Shown in pieces: positions 9,326 through 19,170 of a stretch of 64,000 bases of DNA. Origin of the DNA: Idiomarina loihiensis (GTDB taxonomy: Bacteria; Pseudomonadota; Gammaproteobacteria; Enterobacterales; Alteromonadaceae); NCBI RefSeq assembly GCF_024584785.1, contig NZ_CP074112.1, positions 1,426,001 through 1,490,000 on the forward strand, given 5' to 3'. A program made the translations under genes and the position numbers. The notes beneath the pieces are model-generated. The model made no database searches. It was not told the DNA's origin and saw only the letters and a list, made by a program, of their open reading frames with translations. How positions within the stretch are numbered: position 1 is the first letter of the stretch; the number at the start of each line of letters is the position of its first letter.

Positions 9326-9595
9326 ATGGATAGCGCAAAAATCAAAAAGGAATTAAGACGTCGCGGCTTCGATTATTCGATGCTGGCCGAAGCTCTTAAT
9401 AAAAGTCCTTCTCTTATTTCAAAAGTGGTTGCCCGCAAGGCCAAGTCACAGCCTGTGGCACTGGCCATCGCCAAAGCGTTAGAACTTGAGATTGAGGAAG
9501 TATTTCCCGATGTTGAGGCTTATCACCATAAGCCACTAACGCCCGCTGAGCGCGAACAGAAACAACAAGAATTAAAAGCCTTGCTAAATAAATAG
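9326..9595 (+). CDS. Small helix-turn-helix protein, Ner/Nlp-like
   Basis: The 89-residue basic protein starts MDSAKIKKELRRRGFDYSML and continues with AEALNKSPSLISKVVARKAK, QPVALAIAKALELEIEEVFP and a charged tail. The pattern (RRRG, recognition helix, IAKALE, then EVFPD) resembles phage Ner/Nlp-type regulators and small Cro-like HTH proteins. I chose the ATG at 9326; the frame is open from a TTG at 9221, but the upstream residues look non-coding and would cover the putative promoter. It is divergent from the CI-like repressor gene and followed by a strong terminator. The target is unknown; a CI/Cro-style pair is the simplest reading. Confidence 0.7.
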   Translation: MDSAKIKKELRRRGFDYSMLAEALNKSPSLISKVVARKAKSQPVALAIAKALELEIEEVFPDVEAYHHKPLTPAEREQKQQELKALLNK

Positions 9596-9628
9596 TCAGG
9601 CAGAGAGACTGCAAACCTTTGCCCAAAC

Positions 9629-9658
9629 AAAAAAACCTAGCTCGCGCTAGGTTTTTTT
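9629..9658. terminator. Bidirectional terminator between the HTH gene and greA
   Basis: The stem CCTAGC/GCTAGG (9636-9641 with 9646-9651) has a 4-nt loop, an A-run on its left and a T-run on its right. It can end the rightward HTH transcript and the leftward carAB-greA transcript. Confidence 0.9.
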
Positions 9659-9676
9659 GTAAATTTTACTCAGCTA

Positions 9677-10153
9677 TTAAAGGTATTTCACATCAACAAC
9701 TTCGTATTCAACATCACCACTTGGCGTAGTGACCATCACGGCATCATCAACTTGCTTGCCAATCAAGGCGCGAGCAATCGGTGAGTTCACTGAAATCAAA
9801 TTTTGCTTAATGTCAGCTTCATCATCACCAACGATGCGATAGGTCACTTCTTTATCGGTGCTGGTGTTATAGATGGTCACAGTAGCCCCGAAAATCACCT
9901 TACCTTGGTTAGGAACCTTGGTTACATCAATCACTTGAGCATTGGAAAGTTTTGCTTCAATTTCTTGAATGCGTCCCTCACAGAAGCCCTGCTGCTCTCG
10001 CGCCGCGTGATATTCAGCGTTTTCTTTCAAATCACCGTGTTCACGAGCATCGGCAATCGCCTGAATGATCCGTGGCCGGTCTTCTGATTTTAAACGCTGT
10101 AGTTCCTCCCGCAGCATCTCTGCGCCGCGGGTGGTCATTGGTATTTGACTCAT
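9677..10153 (-). CDS. greA: Transcript cleavage factor GreA
   Basis: GreA enters the RNA polymerase secondary channel and stimulates cleavage of backtracked RNA. The 158-residue product (E. coli 158) has the N-terminal coiled coil ([40 protein letters not shown]) with the acidic D-L-K-E-N-A-E-Y tip, and the C-terminal globular domain ([26 protein letters not shown]). Its ATG overlaps the carB stop by 4 bp, so it is translationally coupled as the last gene of carA-carB-greA. Confidence 0.97.
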   Translation of the reverse strand: MSQIPMTTRGAEMLREELQRLKSEDRPRIIQAIADAREHGDLKENAEYHAAREQQGFCEGRIQEIEAKLSNAQVIDVTKVPNQGKVIFGATVTIYNTSTDKEVTYRIVGDDEADIKQNLISVNSPIARALIGKQVDDAVMVTTPSGDVEYEVVDVKYL

Positions 10154-13100
10154 TGTGCTAAAACCCTTTTGTGCAATGCTTGTAACGAATTAACGCGGGC
10201 GCGGTCGTCCGCGGTATTAGCCTTAACTGTGGCAAACGCTGCATTTAATGTGGTGGTATAAATAACTTTATTCAAGAGGGCTTCGCGACGAATATAAACC
10301 GAATCTTGAATCGCTTGGCGACCTTCGACGGTATTAATAATGTAGCTGTATTCACCGTTCTTGATAGCATCGACAATATTCGGCCGGCCCTCTTGTAGCT
10401 TGTTCACAACGGAGCAAGCTAAGCCCTCGTCGTTGAGTAGTTTGGCGGTGCCGCGGGTGGCTTCTAGAGAAAACCCAAGCCCAATAAGGCCGCGCGCCAA
10501 CTCGAACAAACGACTTTTATCACTATCTCGCACTGAAAGTAAAGCTTTACCCGCTTTAGCTAAGGCTTCGCCAGCACCTAAGTTAGCTTTGGCATAGGCT
10601 TCTTCAAAGCTTTCGCCAACCCCCATAACCTCGCCGGTAGAGCGCATTTCTGGCCCACGAATGGGGTCTACCCCTTGGAACTTAGCAAAAGGTATCACCA
10701 CTTCTTTAACCGAGTAGTAGGGTGGAATCACTTCTTTGGTAAAACCTTGGCTAGCCAGAGATTGTCCAACCATCACCCGCGCTGCGATTTTTGCTAACTG
10801 CAAGCCAGTCGCTTTAGATACAAACGGTACCGTGCGGGCTGCTCGCGGGTTAACTTCAATCAAATAAACTTCGTCGTCTTTAATCGCAAACTGGGCATTC
10901 ATAAGGCCATTTACGCCTAATTCAAACGCCAACTTGCGCATTTGCTCACGCAGCTCGTCTTGAATCTTGTCACTTAACGAATAAGGCGGTAACGAACAGG
11001 CTGAGTCACCCGAGTGAACACCCGCTTGTTCGATGTGCTGCATGATGCCGCCGATTAACACATCTTGACCGTCACAAATGGCATCAACATCTACTTCAAT
11101 GGCATTATCAAGGAAGCGATCCAGCAGCACCGGCGCAGAGTTAGAGACTTTCACCGCGTCAGTTAAATAGCGCAGTAAATCAGTTTCATCATAAACGATT
11201 TCCATCGCTCGTCCGCCTAACACATAAGACGGCCGCACTACCAACGGATAACCAATCCGATCGGCTTCGCGAAGGGCTTCGTCTACCTTGGTGACGGTTG
11301 AGTTTTCTGGCTGCTGCAGACCTAATCGACGCACCGCGTTTTGGAACCGTTCCCGGTCTTCTGCACGGTCAATGGCATCTGGCGATGTACCAATAATAGG
11401 CACGCCGTTAGCCTCAAGCTCACGCGCTAATTTTAACGGAGTTTGACCGCCATACTGCACAATCACGCCTTCTGGTTGTTCTACCCGAACAATCTCAAGG
11501 ACGTCTTCTAGGGTGATAGATTCAAAATACAAGCGATCTGAGGTGTCATAGTCCGTGGATACGGTTTCTGGATTACAGTTGACCATAATGGTTTCGTAAC
11601 CATCTTCACGCATGGCTAGCGCTGCGTGCACACAACAGTAATCAAACTCGATGCCTTGGCCGATACGGTTAGGGCCGCCACCAATCACCATGATTTTCTT
11701 GTTATTGGTAGGCGCTGCCTCGCATTCCTCGTCGTAGCTAGAATACATGTAGGCAGTATCAGACTTAAACTCCGCCGCACAAGTATCCACCCGCTTATAC
11801 ACCGGATGCACTGCTAAATCCCAACGTCGGCGACGGATTTCAGCTTCAGCAACATCCAATAAATCTGCAATACGCTTATCGGCAAAGCCTTTGCGCTTAA
11901 GCAAACGTAACGTGCGTTCATCTAAGCCAGCCATACCTAGCGTTTGAATCTCAGCTTCCAGCAGCACTAACTCTTCAATCTGAATCAGATACCATTCGTC
12001 AATGCGGGTCAGCTCAAACACTTCGCGCACTGTCATACCTAAACGGAACGCATCGGCAATATAGAAAATCCGCTCGGCGCCTGGCTCTTTAAGTTCACGA
12101 ATCACTTTACCGCGGGCCGCAGGGTCGTTGACATCCACCATAGGATCAAAGCCAGACACACCAATTTCGAGTCCGCGCAACGCCTTCTGTAGAGATTCTT
12201 GCTGGTTACGACCAATCGCCATCACTTCGCCCACCGATTTCATCTGGGTGGTGAGACGGTCGTTACAACCGGCAAATTTCTCAAAGTTAAAGCGTGGGAT
12301 CTTAGTCACGACGTAATCCAACGCTGGCTCAAACGAGGCTGGCGTTACGCCGCCGGTGATTTCATTTTCTAATTCATCCAGGGTATAACCTACCGCCAAT
12401 TTAGCGGCTACTTTAGCAATCGGGAACCCTGTTGCTTTCGAGGCTAATGCAGATGAGCGCGATACCCGTGGGTTCATTTCGATAATAACCATACGTCCGG
12501 TATCTGGATCGATCCCAAACTGCACGTTTGAGCCCCCGGTTTCCACGCCAATTTCACGCAATACCGCCATCGCCGCATCACGCATCAGCTGATATTCTTT
12601 GTCGGTCAGGGTTTGCGCTGGGGCAACGGTAATAGAGTCACCAGTGTGGATGCCCATCGGGTCGAAGTTTTCGATGGCGCAGACAATAATGCAATTGTCT
12701 TTTTTGTCGCGCACCACTTCCATTTCATATTCTTTCCAACCAATCAATGACTCATCAATGAGCAATTCTTTAGTCGGTGATAAATCTAAGCCGCGCCGAC
12801 AAATTTCTTCAAACTCATCGCGGTTATAAGCGATACCACCACCGCTGCCGCCCATGGTAAAGCTTGGGCGAATAATCACCGGAAAACCTAACCGTTCTTG
12901 AATTTCAAAGGCTTCTTGGAGGTTATGCGCAATTTCAGCATTTGGCGTTGCTAGGCCGATTTTTTTCATCGCTTTATCAAAACGATCACGGTCTTCCGCT
13001 TTGTCGATGGCATCTGCGTTAGCGCCAATCATTTCTACGTTATAACGCTCTAACACGCCGTGCTTGTCTAAATCTAGCGCACAATTGAGCGCAGTTTGTC

Positions 13101-13374
13101 CGCCCATGGTTGGCAAGATGGCATCTGGCCGTTCTACTTCGATGATTTTGGCAACCACTTCCCAATGAATCGGCTCGATGTAAGTGACATCAGCCATTTC
13201 TGGATCGGTCATGATAGTCGCTGGATTAGAGTTGACCAGGATAACTCGGTAACCCTCTTCACGCAGCGCCTTACAGGCTTGCGCGCCAGAATAATCAAAC
13301 TCGCAGGCCTGGCCAATAACAATCGGCCCAGCGCCTAAAATCAGAATACTTTTGAGGTCGGTACGTTTTGGCAT
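10150..13374 (-). CDS. carB: Carbamoyl-phosphate synthase large subunit
   Basis: CarB uses ammonia delivered by CarA, bicarbonate and two ATP to make carbamoyl phosphate for arginine and pyrimidines. The 1074-residue protein (E. coli 1073) shows two homologous ATP-grasp halves: the first starts [20 protein letters not shown], the second [20 protein letters not shown], each with its own ATP-grasp core (for example [20 protein letters not shown] and [20 protein letters not shown]). A C-terminal allosteric domain with [16 protein letters not shown] binds UMP/ornithine in the family. It is separated by 2 bp from carA and overlaps greA. Confidence 0.98.
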   Translation of the reverse strand: MPKRTDLKSILILGAGPIVIGQACEFDYSGAQACKALREEGYRVILVNSNPATIMTDPEMADVTYIEPIHWEVVAKIIEVERPDAILPTMGGQTALNCALDLDKHGVLERYNVEMIGANADAIDKAEDRDRFDKAMKKIGLATPNAEIAHNLQEAFEIQERLGFPVIIRPSFTMGGSGGGIAYNRDEFEEICRRGLDLSPTKELLIDESLIGWKEYEMEVVRDKKDNCIIVCAIENFDPMGIHTGDSITVAPAQTLTDKEYQLMRDAAMAVLREIGVETGGSNVQFGIDPDTGRMVIIEMNPRVSRSSALASKATGFPIAKVAAKLAVGYTLDELENEITGGVTPASFEPALDYVVTKIPRFNFEKFAGCNDRLTTQMKSVGEVMAIGRNQQESLQKALRGLEIGVSGFDPMVDVNDPAARGKVIRELKEPGAERIFYIADAFRLGMTVREVFELTRIDEWYLIQIEELVLLEAEIQTLGMAGLDERTLRLLKRKGFADKRIADLLDVAEAEIRRRRWDLAVHPVYKRVDTCAAEFKSDTAYMYSSYDEECEAAPTNNKKIMVIGGGPNRIGQGIEFDYCCVHAALAMREDGYETIMVNCNPETVSTDYDTSDRLYFESITLEDVLEIVRVEQPEGVIVQYGGQTPLKLARELEANGVPIIGTSPDAIDRAEDRERFQNAVRRLGLQQPENSTVTKVDEALREADRIGYPLVVRPSYVLGGRAMEIVYDETDLLRYLTDAVKVSNSAPVLLDRFLDNAIEVDVDAICDGQDVLIGGIMQHIEQAGVHSGDSACSLPPYSLSDKIQDELREQMRKLAFELGVNGLMNAQFAIKDDEVYLIEVNPRAARTVPFVSKATGLQLAKIAARVMVGQSLASQGFTKEVIPPYYSVKEVVIPFAKFQGVDPIRGPEMRSTGEVMGVGESFEEAYAKANLGAGEALAKAGKALLSVRDSDKSRLFELARGLIGLGFSLEATRGTAKLLNDEGLACSVVNKLQEGRPNIVDAIKNGEYSYIINTVEGRQAIQDSVYIRREALLNKVIYTTTLNAAFATVKANTADDRARVNSLQALHKRVLAQ

Positions 13375-13376
13375 AA

Positions 13377-14516
13377 TTATTGGCTCATCAATTCGATAAA
13401 GTGATCAAACAAGGGTGCGGCGTCATTCGGGCCCGGACTTGCCTCGGGATGCCCCTGAAAACTGAAGGCTTTCACATCGGTGCGCGCAATACCTTGTAAG
13501 GTGCCATCAAACAACGATTTGTGAGTCGCTTTAAGATGCGCAGGCAAGGTTGCCTCATCTACCGCAAACCCATGGTTCTGGCTGGTTATCATCACTCGAC
13601 CAGTCGCTAAATCTTGTACGGGATGATTGGCACCATGATGGCCTAACTTCATTTTAATGGTGGTAGCACCACTGGCTAACGCCAACAATTGATGGCCCAA
13701 ACAGATACCAAAAATCGGCACTTGTGCCGCAATAATTTCCTGAATAGCCTTGATGGCGTAATCGCACGGCTCAGGGTCGCCGGGGCCATTTGATAAAAAT
13801 ACTCCGTCCGGTTGCAGCGCTAACACGTCTGCCGCCGGAGTTTGCGCAGGTACCAAAGTCACTTTACAGCCACGATCCACTAACAAGCGCAAAATATTGC
13901 GTTTGCAGCCATAGTCGTAGGCGACCACATGAAACCGTTGCTCAGTTAATTCTTTAAAACCTTCACCTAAGCGCCAGCTGCCGCTGGTCCACTCCACTGG
14001 CGTACGAATGGTCACTTCTTTGGCTAAATCTAAGCCTTTTAATCCAGCAAAACCTTGTGCTAGTTCTAACGCCTTGGCTACGTTGATATCGCCGGCCATG
14101 ATGCAGCCGTTTTGCGCACCTTTCTCACGGAGGATACGAGTTAGTTTGCGCGTATCGATATCAGCAATACCCACCACATTGCGTTGCCGTAGATAATCAG
14201 CTAACGATTGCTCGCGACGGAAATTACTGGCTTTAAGCGATAAATCTCGGATAACTAGGCCTTTAGCCCAAACTCGATTGGATTCTTCGTCTTCGTGATT
14301 AGTGCCGTAATTGCCGATGTGGGGATAAGTGAGGGTAACAATTTGTTCAGAATAAGAGGGGTCAGTAAGGATTTCTTGATAACCGGTCATGGCGGTATTA
14401 AAAACAACTTCACCAACCGCGGTTCCGCCGGCTCCTATTGCCGTGCCGTGAAAAACAGTTCCATCGGCAAGTACCAAAATGGCTTTACTTGCTGAGTGGC
14501 TCGCTAGAATACTCAA
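13377..14516 (-). CDS. carA: Carbamoyl-phosphate synthase small (glutaminase) subunit
   Basis: CarA hydrolyses glutamine and channels ammonia to CarB. The 379-residue product carries the family-specific N-terminal domain ([28 protein letters not shown]) and a class I glutaminase with the nucleophile in [11 protein letters not shown] and the His/Glu pair in GHPEASPGP. No ATG fits: I assign a TTG start at 14516 because GGAGG lies 6 bases upstream and the resulting length matches the family (E. coli 382). The frame continues to an ATG at 14552, which would lie inside the terminator-like hairpin of the leader. Confidence 0.95.
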   Translation of the reverse strand: MSILASHSASKAILVLADGTVFHGTAIGAGGTAVGEVVFNTAMTGYQEILTDPSYSEQIVTLTYPHIGNYGTNHEDEESNRVWAKGLVIRDLSLKASNFRREQSLADYLRQRNVVGIADIDTRKLTRILREKGAQNGCIMAGDINVAKALELAQGFAGLKGLDLAKEVTIRTPVEWTSGSWRLGEGFKELTEQRFHVVAYDYGCKRNILRLLVDRGCKVTLVPAQTPAADVLALQPDGVFLSNGPGDPEPCDYAIKAIQEIIAAQVPIFGICLGHQLLALASGATTIKMKLGHHGANHPVQDLATGRVMITSQNHGFAVDEATLPAHLKATHKSLFDGTLQGIARTDVKAFSFQGHPEASPGPNDAAPLFDHFIELMSQ

Positions 14517-14533
14517 GGTTAACCTCCGTACAT

Positions 14534-14570
14534 AAAAAAACGGGTGAATCAATAATTTGACTTCCCCGTT
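14534..14570 (-). promoter_or_regulatory. Attenuator-type terminator in the carAB leader
   Basis: On the minus strand a stem AACGGG/CCCGTT (14539-14544 with 14565-14570), extended by GAA/TTC past a one-base bulge, is followed by seven T (14534-14540), just upstream of the carA ribosome-binding site. Earlier in the leader, ACCAG (complement of 14590-14594) can pair either with an upstream CTGGT (complement of 14608-14612) or a downstream CTGGT (complement of 14582-14586), giving alternative folds. This suggests regulated transcription termination. The effector is unknown. Confidence 0.65.
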
Positions 14571-14672
14571 GATTACCTTGCACCAGCGTCTGGTATTTGG
14601 ATTTTTAACCAGCCAAACACCTCTGGAGTGCGCGTTTCAGCTTGCCCGAAAACTTACTGGCAAATTGGCGGT

Positions 14673-14701
14673 ATTCTACAGAAATATTAGCTTAACGTAA
14701 A
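14673..14701 (-). promoter_or_regulatory. Sigma-70 promoter of carA-carB-greA
   Basis: TTTACG (complement of 14696-14701), a 17-bp spacer and TAGAAT (complement of 14673-14678). The predicted transcript has a leader of about 145 nt before the carA TTG and includes the attenuator hairpin. Confidence 0.6.
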
Positions 14702-14725
14702 CCAGAAATTACTCTTTCAGTAAGC

Positions 14726-15535
14726 TTACAGAAGGTCTTGTAATAAGGCTTTTAATTGCAACATATCCGCCATGCTATAACGGCCGGCCGACTGCTGCTG
14801 CAGCCACTGTGCTGCTTGCACTGCACCTTGGGCAAAAATATGCCGGTCGCCAACCCGGTGAGTTAGCTCTAAGCGCTCGCCCGGCTGCGCAAATAAGACC
14901 GTGTGCTCACCAATAATATCGGCCGCTCGTACCACCGCAAAACCAATCGACCCAGGTTGACGTAAGCCATCACCACGTACACCAGCACTAACATCAGTTA
15001 GCTCCACCCCGCGCCCTGCAGCTGCACTAGCACCTAAGGCCAGTGCGGTACCCGACGGACCATCGCGCTTGGCACTATGATGCGCTTCAATGATTTCAAT
15101 ATCCGTGTGCGGCAGAGCTGCCGCAGCGAGCTGCACCAGCTGTCGCAGTAACGTGATACCAACACTGGTGTTAGCTGCATACAATACCGGAATCTTTGTC
15201 GCTGCTTGATCGAGCGCCTGCTGATGGGATTCGCCCAAACCCGTCGTACACACCACAATGGGAACTTGTAATCGCTGCGCTAACGCTAAATTAGCCGACA
15301 GCGCTTGCGGTAAAGAGAAGTCAATAAGCACCTCAACTTGGCCGGCTTGCAGTTCATCGGCGTGCTGAAAGCAGACACCGCCATCAGCATCATTAGCGCG
15401 AATAGGTTGTCCATAACGGGACGACTGCTGACTTACCACAGCGGCGGTTACGGCGACCTCGAGACGTTTTGCCGCCACGATCACCGCCTGCCCCATGCGC
15501 CCACTGGCACCTAAAATACCTACTTTCAAACCCAT
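14726..15535 (-). CDS. dapB: 4-hydroxy-tetrahydrodipicolinate reductase
   Basis: DapB carries out the NAD(P)H-dependent reduction in the lysine/meso-diaminopimelate pathway. The 269-residue product has the Rossmann motif VGILGASGRMGQAV, the conserved DFSLPQAL region, CTTGLGESH, the substrate and catalytic signature EAHHSAKRDGPSGTAL and the late RVGDRHIFAQGAV segment. I chose ATG 15535, preceded by AGGA about 7 bases upstream, over an in-frame ATG 15 bases earlier. It appears monocistronic: carA has its own promoter downstream and a tandem repeat lies upstream. Confidence 0.95.
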   Translation of the reverse strand: MGLKVGILGASGRMGQAVIVAAKRLEVAVTAAVVSQQSSRYGQPIRANDADGGVCFQHADELQAGQVEVLIDFSLPQALSANLALAQRLQVPIVVCTTGLGESHQQALDQAATKIPVLYAANTSVGITLLRQLVQLAAAALPHTDIEIIEAHHSAKRDGPSGTALALGASAAAGRGVELTDVSAGVRGDGLRQPGSIGFAVVRAADIIGEHTVLFAQPGERLELTHRVGDRHIFAQGAVQAAQWLQQQSAGRYSMADMLQLKALLQDLL

Positions 15536-15566
15536 CCGATAATCCTTCATGCGCTGTCGCCACAGC

Positions 15567-15612
15567 CTTAACTTGCTGAGCTTAACTTGCTGAGCTTAAC
15601 TTGCCGAGCTTA
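15567..15612. repeat. 14-bp tandem repeat, 3.3 copies
   Basis: The unit CTTAACTTGCTGAG occurs at 15567-15580 and 15581-15594, with a one-base variant at 15595-15608 and a partial copy after that. It lies between dapB and the symporter gene, upstream of the dapB start on the minus strand. Confidence 0.9.
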
Positions 15613-15630
15613 GACTAAATGCCATCAATA

Positions 15631-16857
15631 CTAGCCTAGTTGGGCCTTAGCGTCATCATCTGCGCTCTGTTGCTTGCGCCCCAACACCACTGCCACCGCC
15701 ATATCACCGGTCACATTGGTTGCGGTACGCGCCATATCTATAATTCTGTCGATGGCCGCGATAAATGCAATACCCTCTAACGGCAACCCAATCGCATTGA
15801 GAGTGACGGTTAACATCACCATCGCCGTACCTGGTACACCAGCCGTTCCTACCGACGCAAGCGTGGCAGTTAAGGTGATCAGCATATAGTCTGCCCAATC
15901 CAACGGAATGCCATAAATCTGTGCGATAAAGACCGCAGCAATGGCCGGATAAATCCCGCCACAACCGTCCATGTTAATGGTGGCACCAAGAGGTAACACA
16001 AAACTTGCATACTCTTTTTGGACACCTAGTTTTTCAGTGATAGCTTGGTGTGCGGCCGGAATCGTGCCAAAACTACTACAGGTTGTGAAGGCCACCAATT
16101 GCGCTGAAAACACCGACTTAAAAAAGAACCAAGGCGACATCCCAGCTAACCGTACCATGGTGCCGTACACCAACAGAATATGCAGTAAACAGGCGAGATA
16201 AATGGCTCCAATAAAAGCGGCCAAAGGGGTTAAGCTGGCTAATCCGTAGTGGCCCACCACCCACGCCATTAACCCTAAGACCCCAAACGGGGTCAGTTCT
16301 AACACCATTTTGGTGATCCGATACATCACCTGTGCACCGGCGCTCATCACCGCGGCTACCGGCTTAGCGACCTCACCCAACTGATTGATGGCTACCCCCA
16401 CCAACGCGGCAAACACCACGATTTGAATCACGTTACCCTCAGCCAAAGCAGCAAACGGATTGGTCGGAATAAAACTCAACAGTACCTCAATGGGCCCAGG
16501 CACTACTTTCGGTTCATAGTTACTATCGGCGACTAAATCAGGTGACGGAGTAATATCCAATAACTGTGCTACCGATAGCCCAATGACACTGGCAATAACG
16601 GCTGTAAGTAAGAACAAACCTATGGTTTGCATCCCAATTTTACCAGCCTTTTCGCCGCTACCTAACTGTAAAATAGCACTCACAATGGCAAAGAAAATCA
16701 GTGGCGCTACCAACATCTTTAACGCATTGATAAAGAGCGTTCCCAGCGGCCGTAACGCTTGCGCAATGTCAGGGTGAATCACACCAATCAGCACGCCCAG
16801 TGCAAAAGCACCCAGCACGCGTTGCCAGAAGGGAATTGCAAACCAAGCCTTAATCAT
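15631..16857 (-). CDS. Dicarboxylate/amino acid:cation symporter (SDF/DAACS family)
   Basis: This inner-membrane secondary transporter most likely imports glutamate/aspartate or C4-dicarboxylates with Na+ or H+. The 408-residue protein has the family's membrane segments and signature elements: serine-rich hairpin TCSSFGTIPAA, the cation-site motif NMDGCG (usually NMDGT), hairpin 2 GTAGVPGTA and TM8 DRIIDMARTATNVTGD. In GltPh-type carriers the aspartate and arginine of TM8 bind the acidic substrate, and both are present. The final residues are hydrophilic. The exact substrate cannot be read from sequence. It appears to be a single-gene unit between dapB and the M48 protease. Confidence 0.88.
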   Translation of the reverse strand: MIKAWFAIPFWQRVLGAFALGVLIGVIHPDIAQALRPLGTLFINALKMLVAPLIFFAIVSAILQLGSGEKAGKIGMQTIGLFLLTAVIASVIGLSVAQLLDITPSPDLVADSNYEPKVVPGPIEVLLSFIPTNPFAALAEGNVIQIVVFAALVGVAINQLGEVAKPVAAVMSAGAQVMYRITKMVLELTPFGVLGLMAWVVGHYGLASLTPLAAFIGAIYLACLLHILLVYGTMVRLAGMSPWFFFKSVFSAQLVAFTTCSSFGTIPAAHQAITEKLGVQKEYASFVLPLGATINMDGCGGIYPAIAAVFIAQIYGIPLDWADYMLITLTATLASVGTAGVPGTAMVMLTVTLNAIGLPLEGIAFIAAIDRIIDMARTATNVTGDMAVAVVLGRKQQSADDDAKAQLG

Positions 16858-17051
16858 AACACCTCATTAGTTCATCGCAGCTACCAGCAACCAGCCAGCC
16901 GCCGCCAATAAGTACTTTACATGCTGATATTCTACTAACGCTGTGAGCAAAGCTTTAGTTCAATCTCGACTTACATATAACCGAAATGAGATGTACCGAG
17001 ATAAAGTTCAGAGAATGCCGTTAGACGATGAGCCTTCCGTGGCTACTAGAA

Positions 17052-17849
17052 TTAGAGTTTACAGTTGGCTTTAGGGGCACTTTGATAGACGCCCATCACC
17101 TCAGGAGCATAGGCTTCAATGGCATCAATACGAGATTGGGGTGAAGGGTGTGTCGATAAAAATTCAGGCCCGCCGGCGCCGCTTACACGCGCCATGTTTC
17201 GCCAGAGATCCGCCGCCGCTGCGGGATTGTAGCCAGCTGCAGCCATGTAATCCAGGCCCAACTGGTCGGCTTCGCTTTCATGTACCCGTGAGTAAGGCAA
17301 CAGCACCCCTAGCTGGGTGCCAATACCTAAGGCCGCCATCACTAAGGCAGCATCTTTGTCTTCTAGCTTAGTTGACGCTACCACGGCACCTATTTGCAAG
17401 CCTAGCCCCACGGCAAACTGATTCGACATGCGCTCGTTACCATGGTCAGCGATCACGTGCGCAATTTCGTGCCCGATCACCGCCGCCAATTGATCTGGAG
17501 TTTCGGCAACTTTCAGTAAGCCCGTGTACACGCCAATGTTTTCGCCCGGTAGGGCAAACGCATTCACATCATCACTGGCAAATAGGTTCACTTCCCAGGT
17601 TTTACTGCGCCAAGGTTCAGGTAGCACGGCCAACAAGTCATTAGCCACACAGCGTACGTAATTAACCTCACGGGTGTTCGTGCTAAGTGGCTGCTGTTGT
17701 TTCAGCTCGGCATAACTTTGGTCGCCTAACGAGGCAATTTCGCCGCTCGAGAACATAATCAATTGCTTACGTCCGGTCGGCGATTGCGTGCAGGCAACCA
17801 ACAAACCAATCACTACGGTTAAGCTTAGTGCTATTTTCATCCAGCGCAT
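17052..17849 (-). CDS. M48-family zinc metalloprotease, lipoprotein (LoiP/YcaL-like)
   Basis: Probable periplasm-facing lipoprotein protease involved in envelope quality control. The 265-residue product starts with a signal peptide ending in the lipobox LVAC (LLVACTQSPTGRKQL), so the mature protein starts at a lipidated cysteine near residue 20. The catalytic zinc motif HEIAH is in GHEIAHVIADHGNERMS, and the third ligand glutamate is in VHESEADQLGLDYM. The segment STHPSPQSRIDAI near the C-terminus is typical of this Oma1-like subfamily. E. coli relatives are LoiP and YcaL; I cannot decide between them. It follows dnaJ in the same direction about 70 bp downstream. Confidence 0.9.
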   Translation of the reverse strand: MRWMKIALSLTVVIGLLVACTQSPTGRKQLIMFSSGEIASLGDQSYAELKQQQPLSTNTREVNYVRCVANDLLAVLPEPWRSKTWEVNLFASDDVNAFALPGENIGVYTGLLKVAETPDQLAAVIGHEIAHVIADHGNERMSNQFAVGLGLQIGAVVASTKLEDKDAALVMAALGIGTQLGVLLPYSRVHESEADQLGLDYMAAAGYNPAAAADLWRNMARVSGAGGPEFLSTHPSPQSRIDAIEAYAPEVMGVYQSAPKANCKL

Positions 17850-17919
17850 AAGAGGTGCTCCCTGACTATTCTGAATGGCTCAGAAATCTGCTGCTAGCAT
17901 CAGCTTAACCGCAGTTGTA

Positions 17920-19059
17920 CTAGCCGCGCAAGTCATCAAAGAATTTACGCACGCCGTCAAAAAAGCCTTTTTCTTTGGGACGATACTTAGCAGCTTCGTC
18001 GCCACTGCCCATCGACTCTTCTAACTCGGCTAGTAACTCACGTTGACGCTCTGACAAATTCACTGGGGTTTCGATAACCACCTTACAAATCAAATCGCCA
18101 ACAGCACCGGTGCGCACGGATTTAACGCCCTTACCACGCAGGCGTAATAACTTACCTGTTTGGGTTTCGGCCGGTACTTTCAGTTTTACTTTACCTTCTA
18201 GCGTCGGCACCTCGATGTCGCCACCTAAGGCAGCTCGAGTAAAGCTAATCGGCACTTCGCAGTACAGATTATTGCCGTCACGCGCAAAAATCTTGTGTTC
18301 ACGCACATGCACTTGCACGTACAAATCACCCGCCGGAGCGCCCATTTCGCCGGCTTCACCCTCACCACTTAAGCGGATCCGGTCACCGGTATCAACGCCA
18401 GCTGGAATTTTCACCGACAAGGTCTTGGTGCGTTCCACTCGGCCTTCACCATGACAGGTGCGGCATGGATCTTTAATCACCTTACCGCGGCCACGACAAT
18501 GGGGACAAGGTTGTTGCACAGCAAAAAAGCCTTGGCGCATTTGAATATGGCCACTGCCATGACAATGACCACAGGTTTCAGCGCTAGAGCCAGCTCGGGC
18601 GCCGCTACCATGACAGTCGTCACAGGTGCTTAATTTAGGAATTTTTAGCTCTACTTCTTTACCGCGTACCGCCTCTTCTAAGCTCAGCTCTAGGTTGTAG
18701 CGTAAGTCGGCTCCCCGTTGCGATTGCGCATGGCCACGTCGACTACCACCGCCAAAAATGTCACCGAACACATCACCAAAAATATCCCCAAAATCAGCAC
18801 CGCCACCGCCGCCGCCAAAGCCACCTTGACCTTGTTCAAAAGCTGCATGACCATACTGATCGTAAGCCGCGCGCTTTTGCGGGTCACTGAGAATTTCGTA
18901 GGCCGCTTTAACTTCTTTAAACTTGGTTTCGAGGTCTTTATCACCTTTGGTACGATCCGGGTGATACTTCATCGCTAACCGCTTATAGGCCTTTTTGATG
19001 TCGCGTTCGCTGGCATCTTTACTTACTTCCAGCACTTCATATAAATCTATTTTCGACAT
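17920..19059 (-). CDS. dnaJ: Molecular chaperone DnaJ (Hsp40)
   Basis: DnaJ delivers substrates to DnaK and stimulates its ATPase. The 379-residue type I J-protein has the J-domain with HPD ([11 protein letters not shown]), a Gly/Phe-rich linker ([11 protein letters not shown]...), and four CXXCXGXG zinc repeats ([32 protein letters not shown]), followed by the C-terminal substrate-binding and dimerisation domains. Length is as in E. coli (376). It lies 111 bp downstream of dnaK with a GC-rich hairpin in the gap, which may lower dnaJ expression relative to dnaK. Confidence 0.98.
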   Translation of the reverse strand: MSKIDLYEVLEVSKDASERDIKKAYKRLAMKYHPDRTKGDKDLETKFKEVKAAYEILSDPQKRAAYDQYGHAAFEQGQGGFGGGGGGADFGDIFGDVFGDIFGGGSRRGHAQSQRGADLRYNLELSLEEAVRGKEVELKIPKLSTCDDCHGSGARAGSSAETCGHCHGSGHIQMRQGFFAVQQPCPHCRGRGKVIKDPCRTCHGEGRVERTKTLSVKIPAGVDTGDRIRLSGEGEAGEMGAPAGDLYVQVHVREHKIFARDGNNLYCEVPISFTRAALGGDIEVPTLEGKVKLKVPAETQTGKLLRLRGKGVKSVRTGAVGDLICKVVIETPVNLSERQRELLAELEESMGSGDEAAKYRPKEKGFFDGVRKFFDDLRG

Positions 19060-19105
19060 AATGGTGTGATTTCCACGTTCCTTTTATATCCTGCCTGATA
19101 CAAGT

Positions 19106-19137
19106 ACACGGAGGCCACCTAGCGGCAACCCCCGTGT
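19106..19137 (-). other. GC-rich intergenic hairpin between dnaK and dnaJ
   Basis: ACACGG and CCGTGT at the two ends pair, extended by GG/CC past a mismatch. There is no U-run after the stem, so it may be a partial terminator or an mRNA-processing or stability element rather than a full stop. Confidence 0.45.
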
Positions 19138-19170
19138 GCTTTCTATCACCAACACCCGGTGGGCGGGTTA

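Noticed and set aside
8680-9595. Toxin-antitoxin pair
   Set aside because: Both genes encode HTH proteins, are divergent rather than in one operon, and neither resembles a toxin.
8680-9595. Prophage
   Set aside because: No integrase, attachment repeats, structural or lysis genes are near; the flanks are conserved chromosomal genes.
14573-14620. 15-codon GTG-initiated leader peptide frame in the carA leader
   Set aside because: It ends neatly before the terminator stem, but it has no separate ribosome-binding site and no run of diagnostic codons. I kept it as a note in the attenuator finding, not as a gene.
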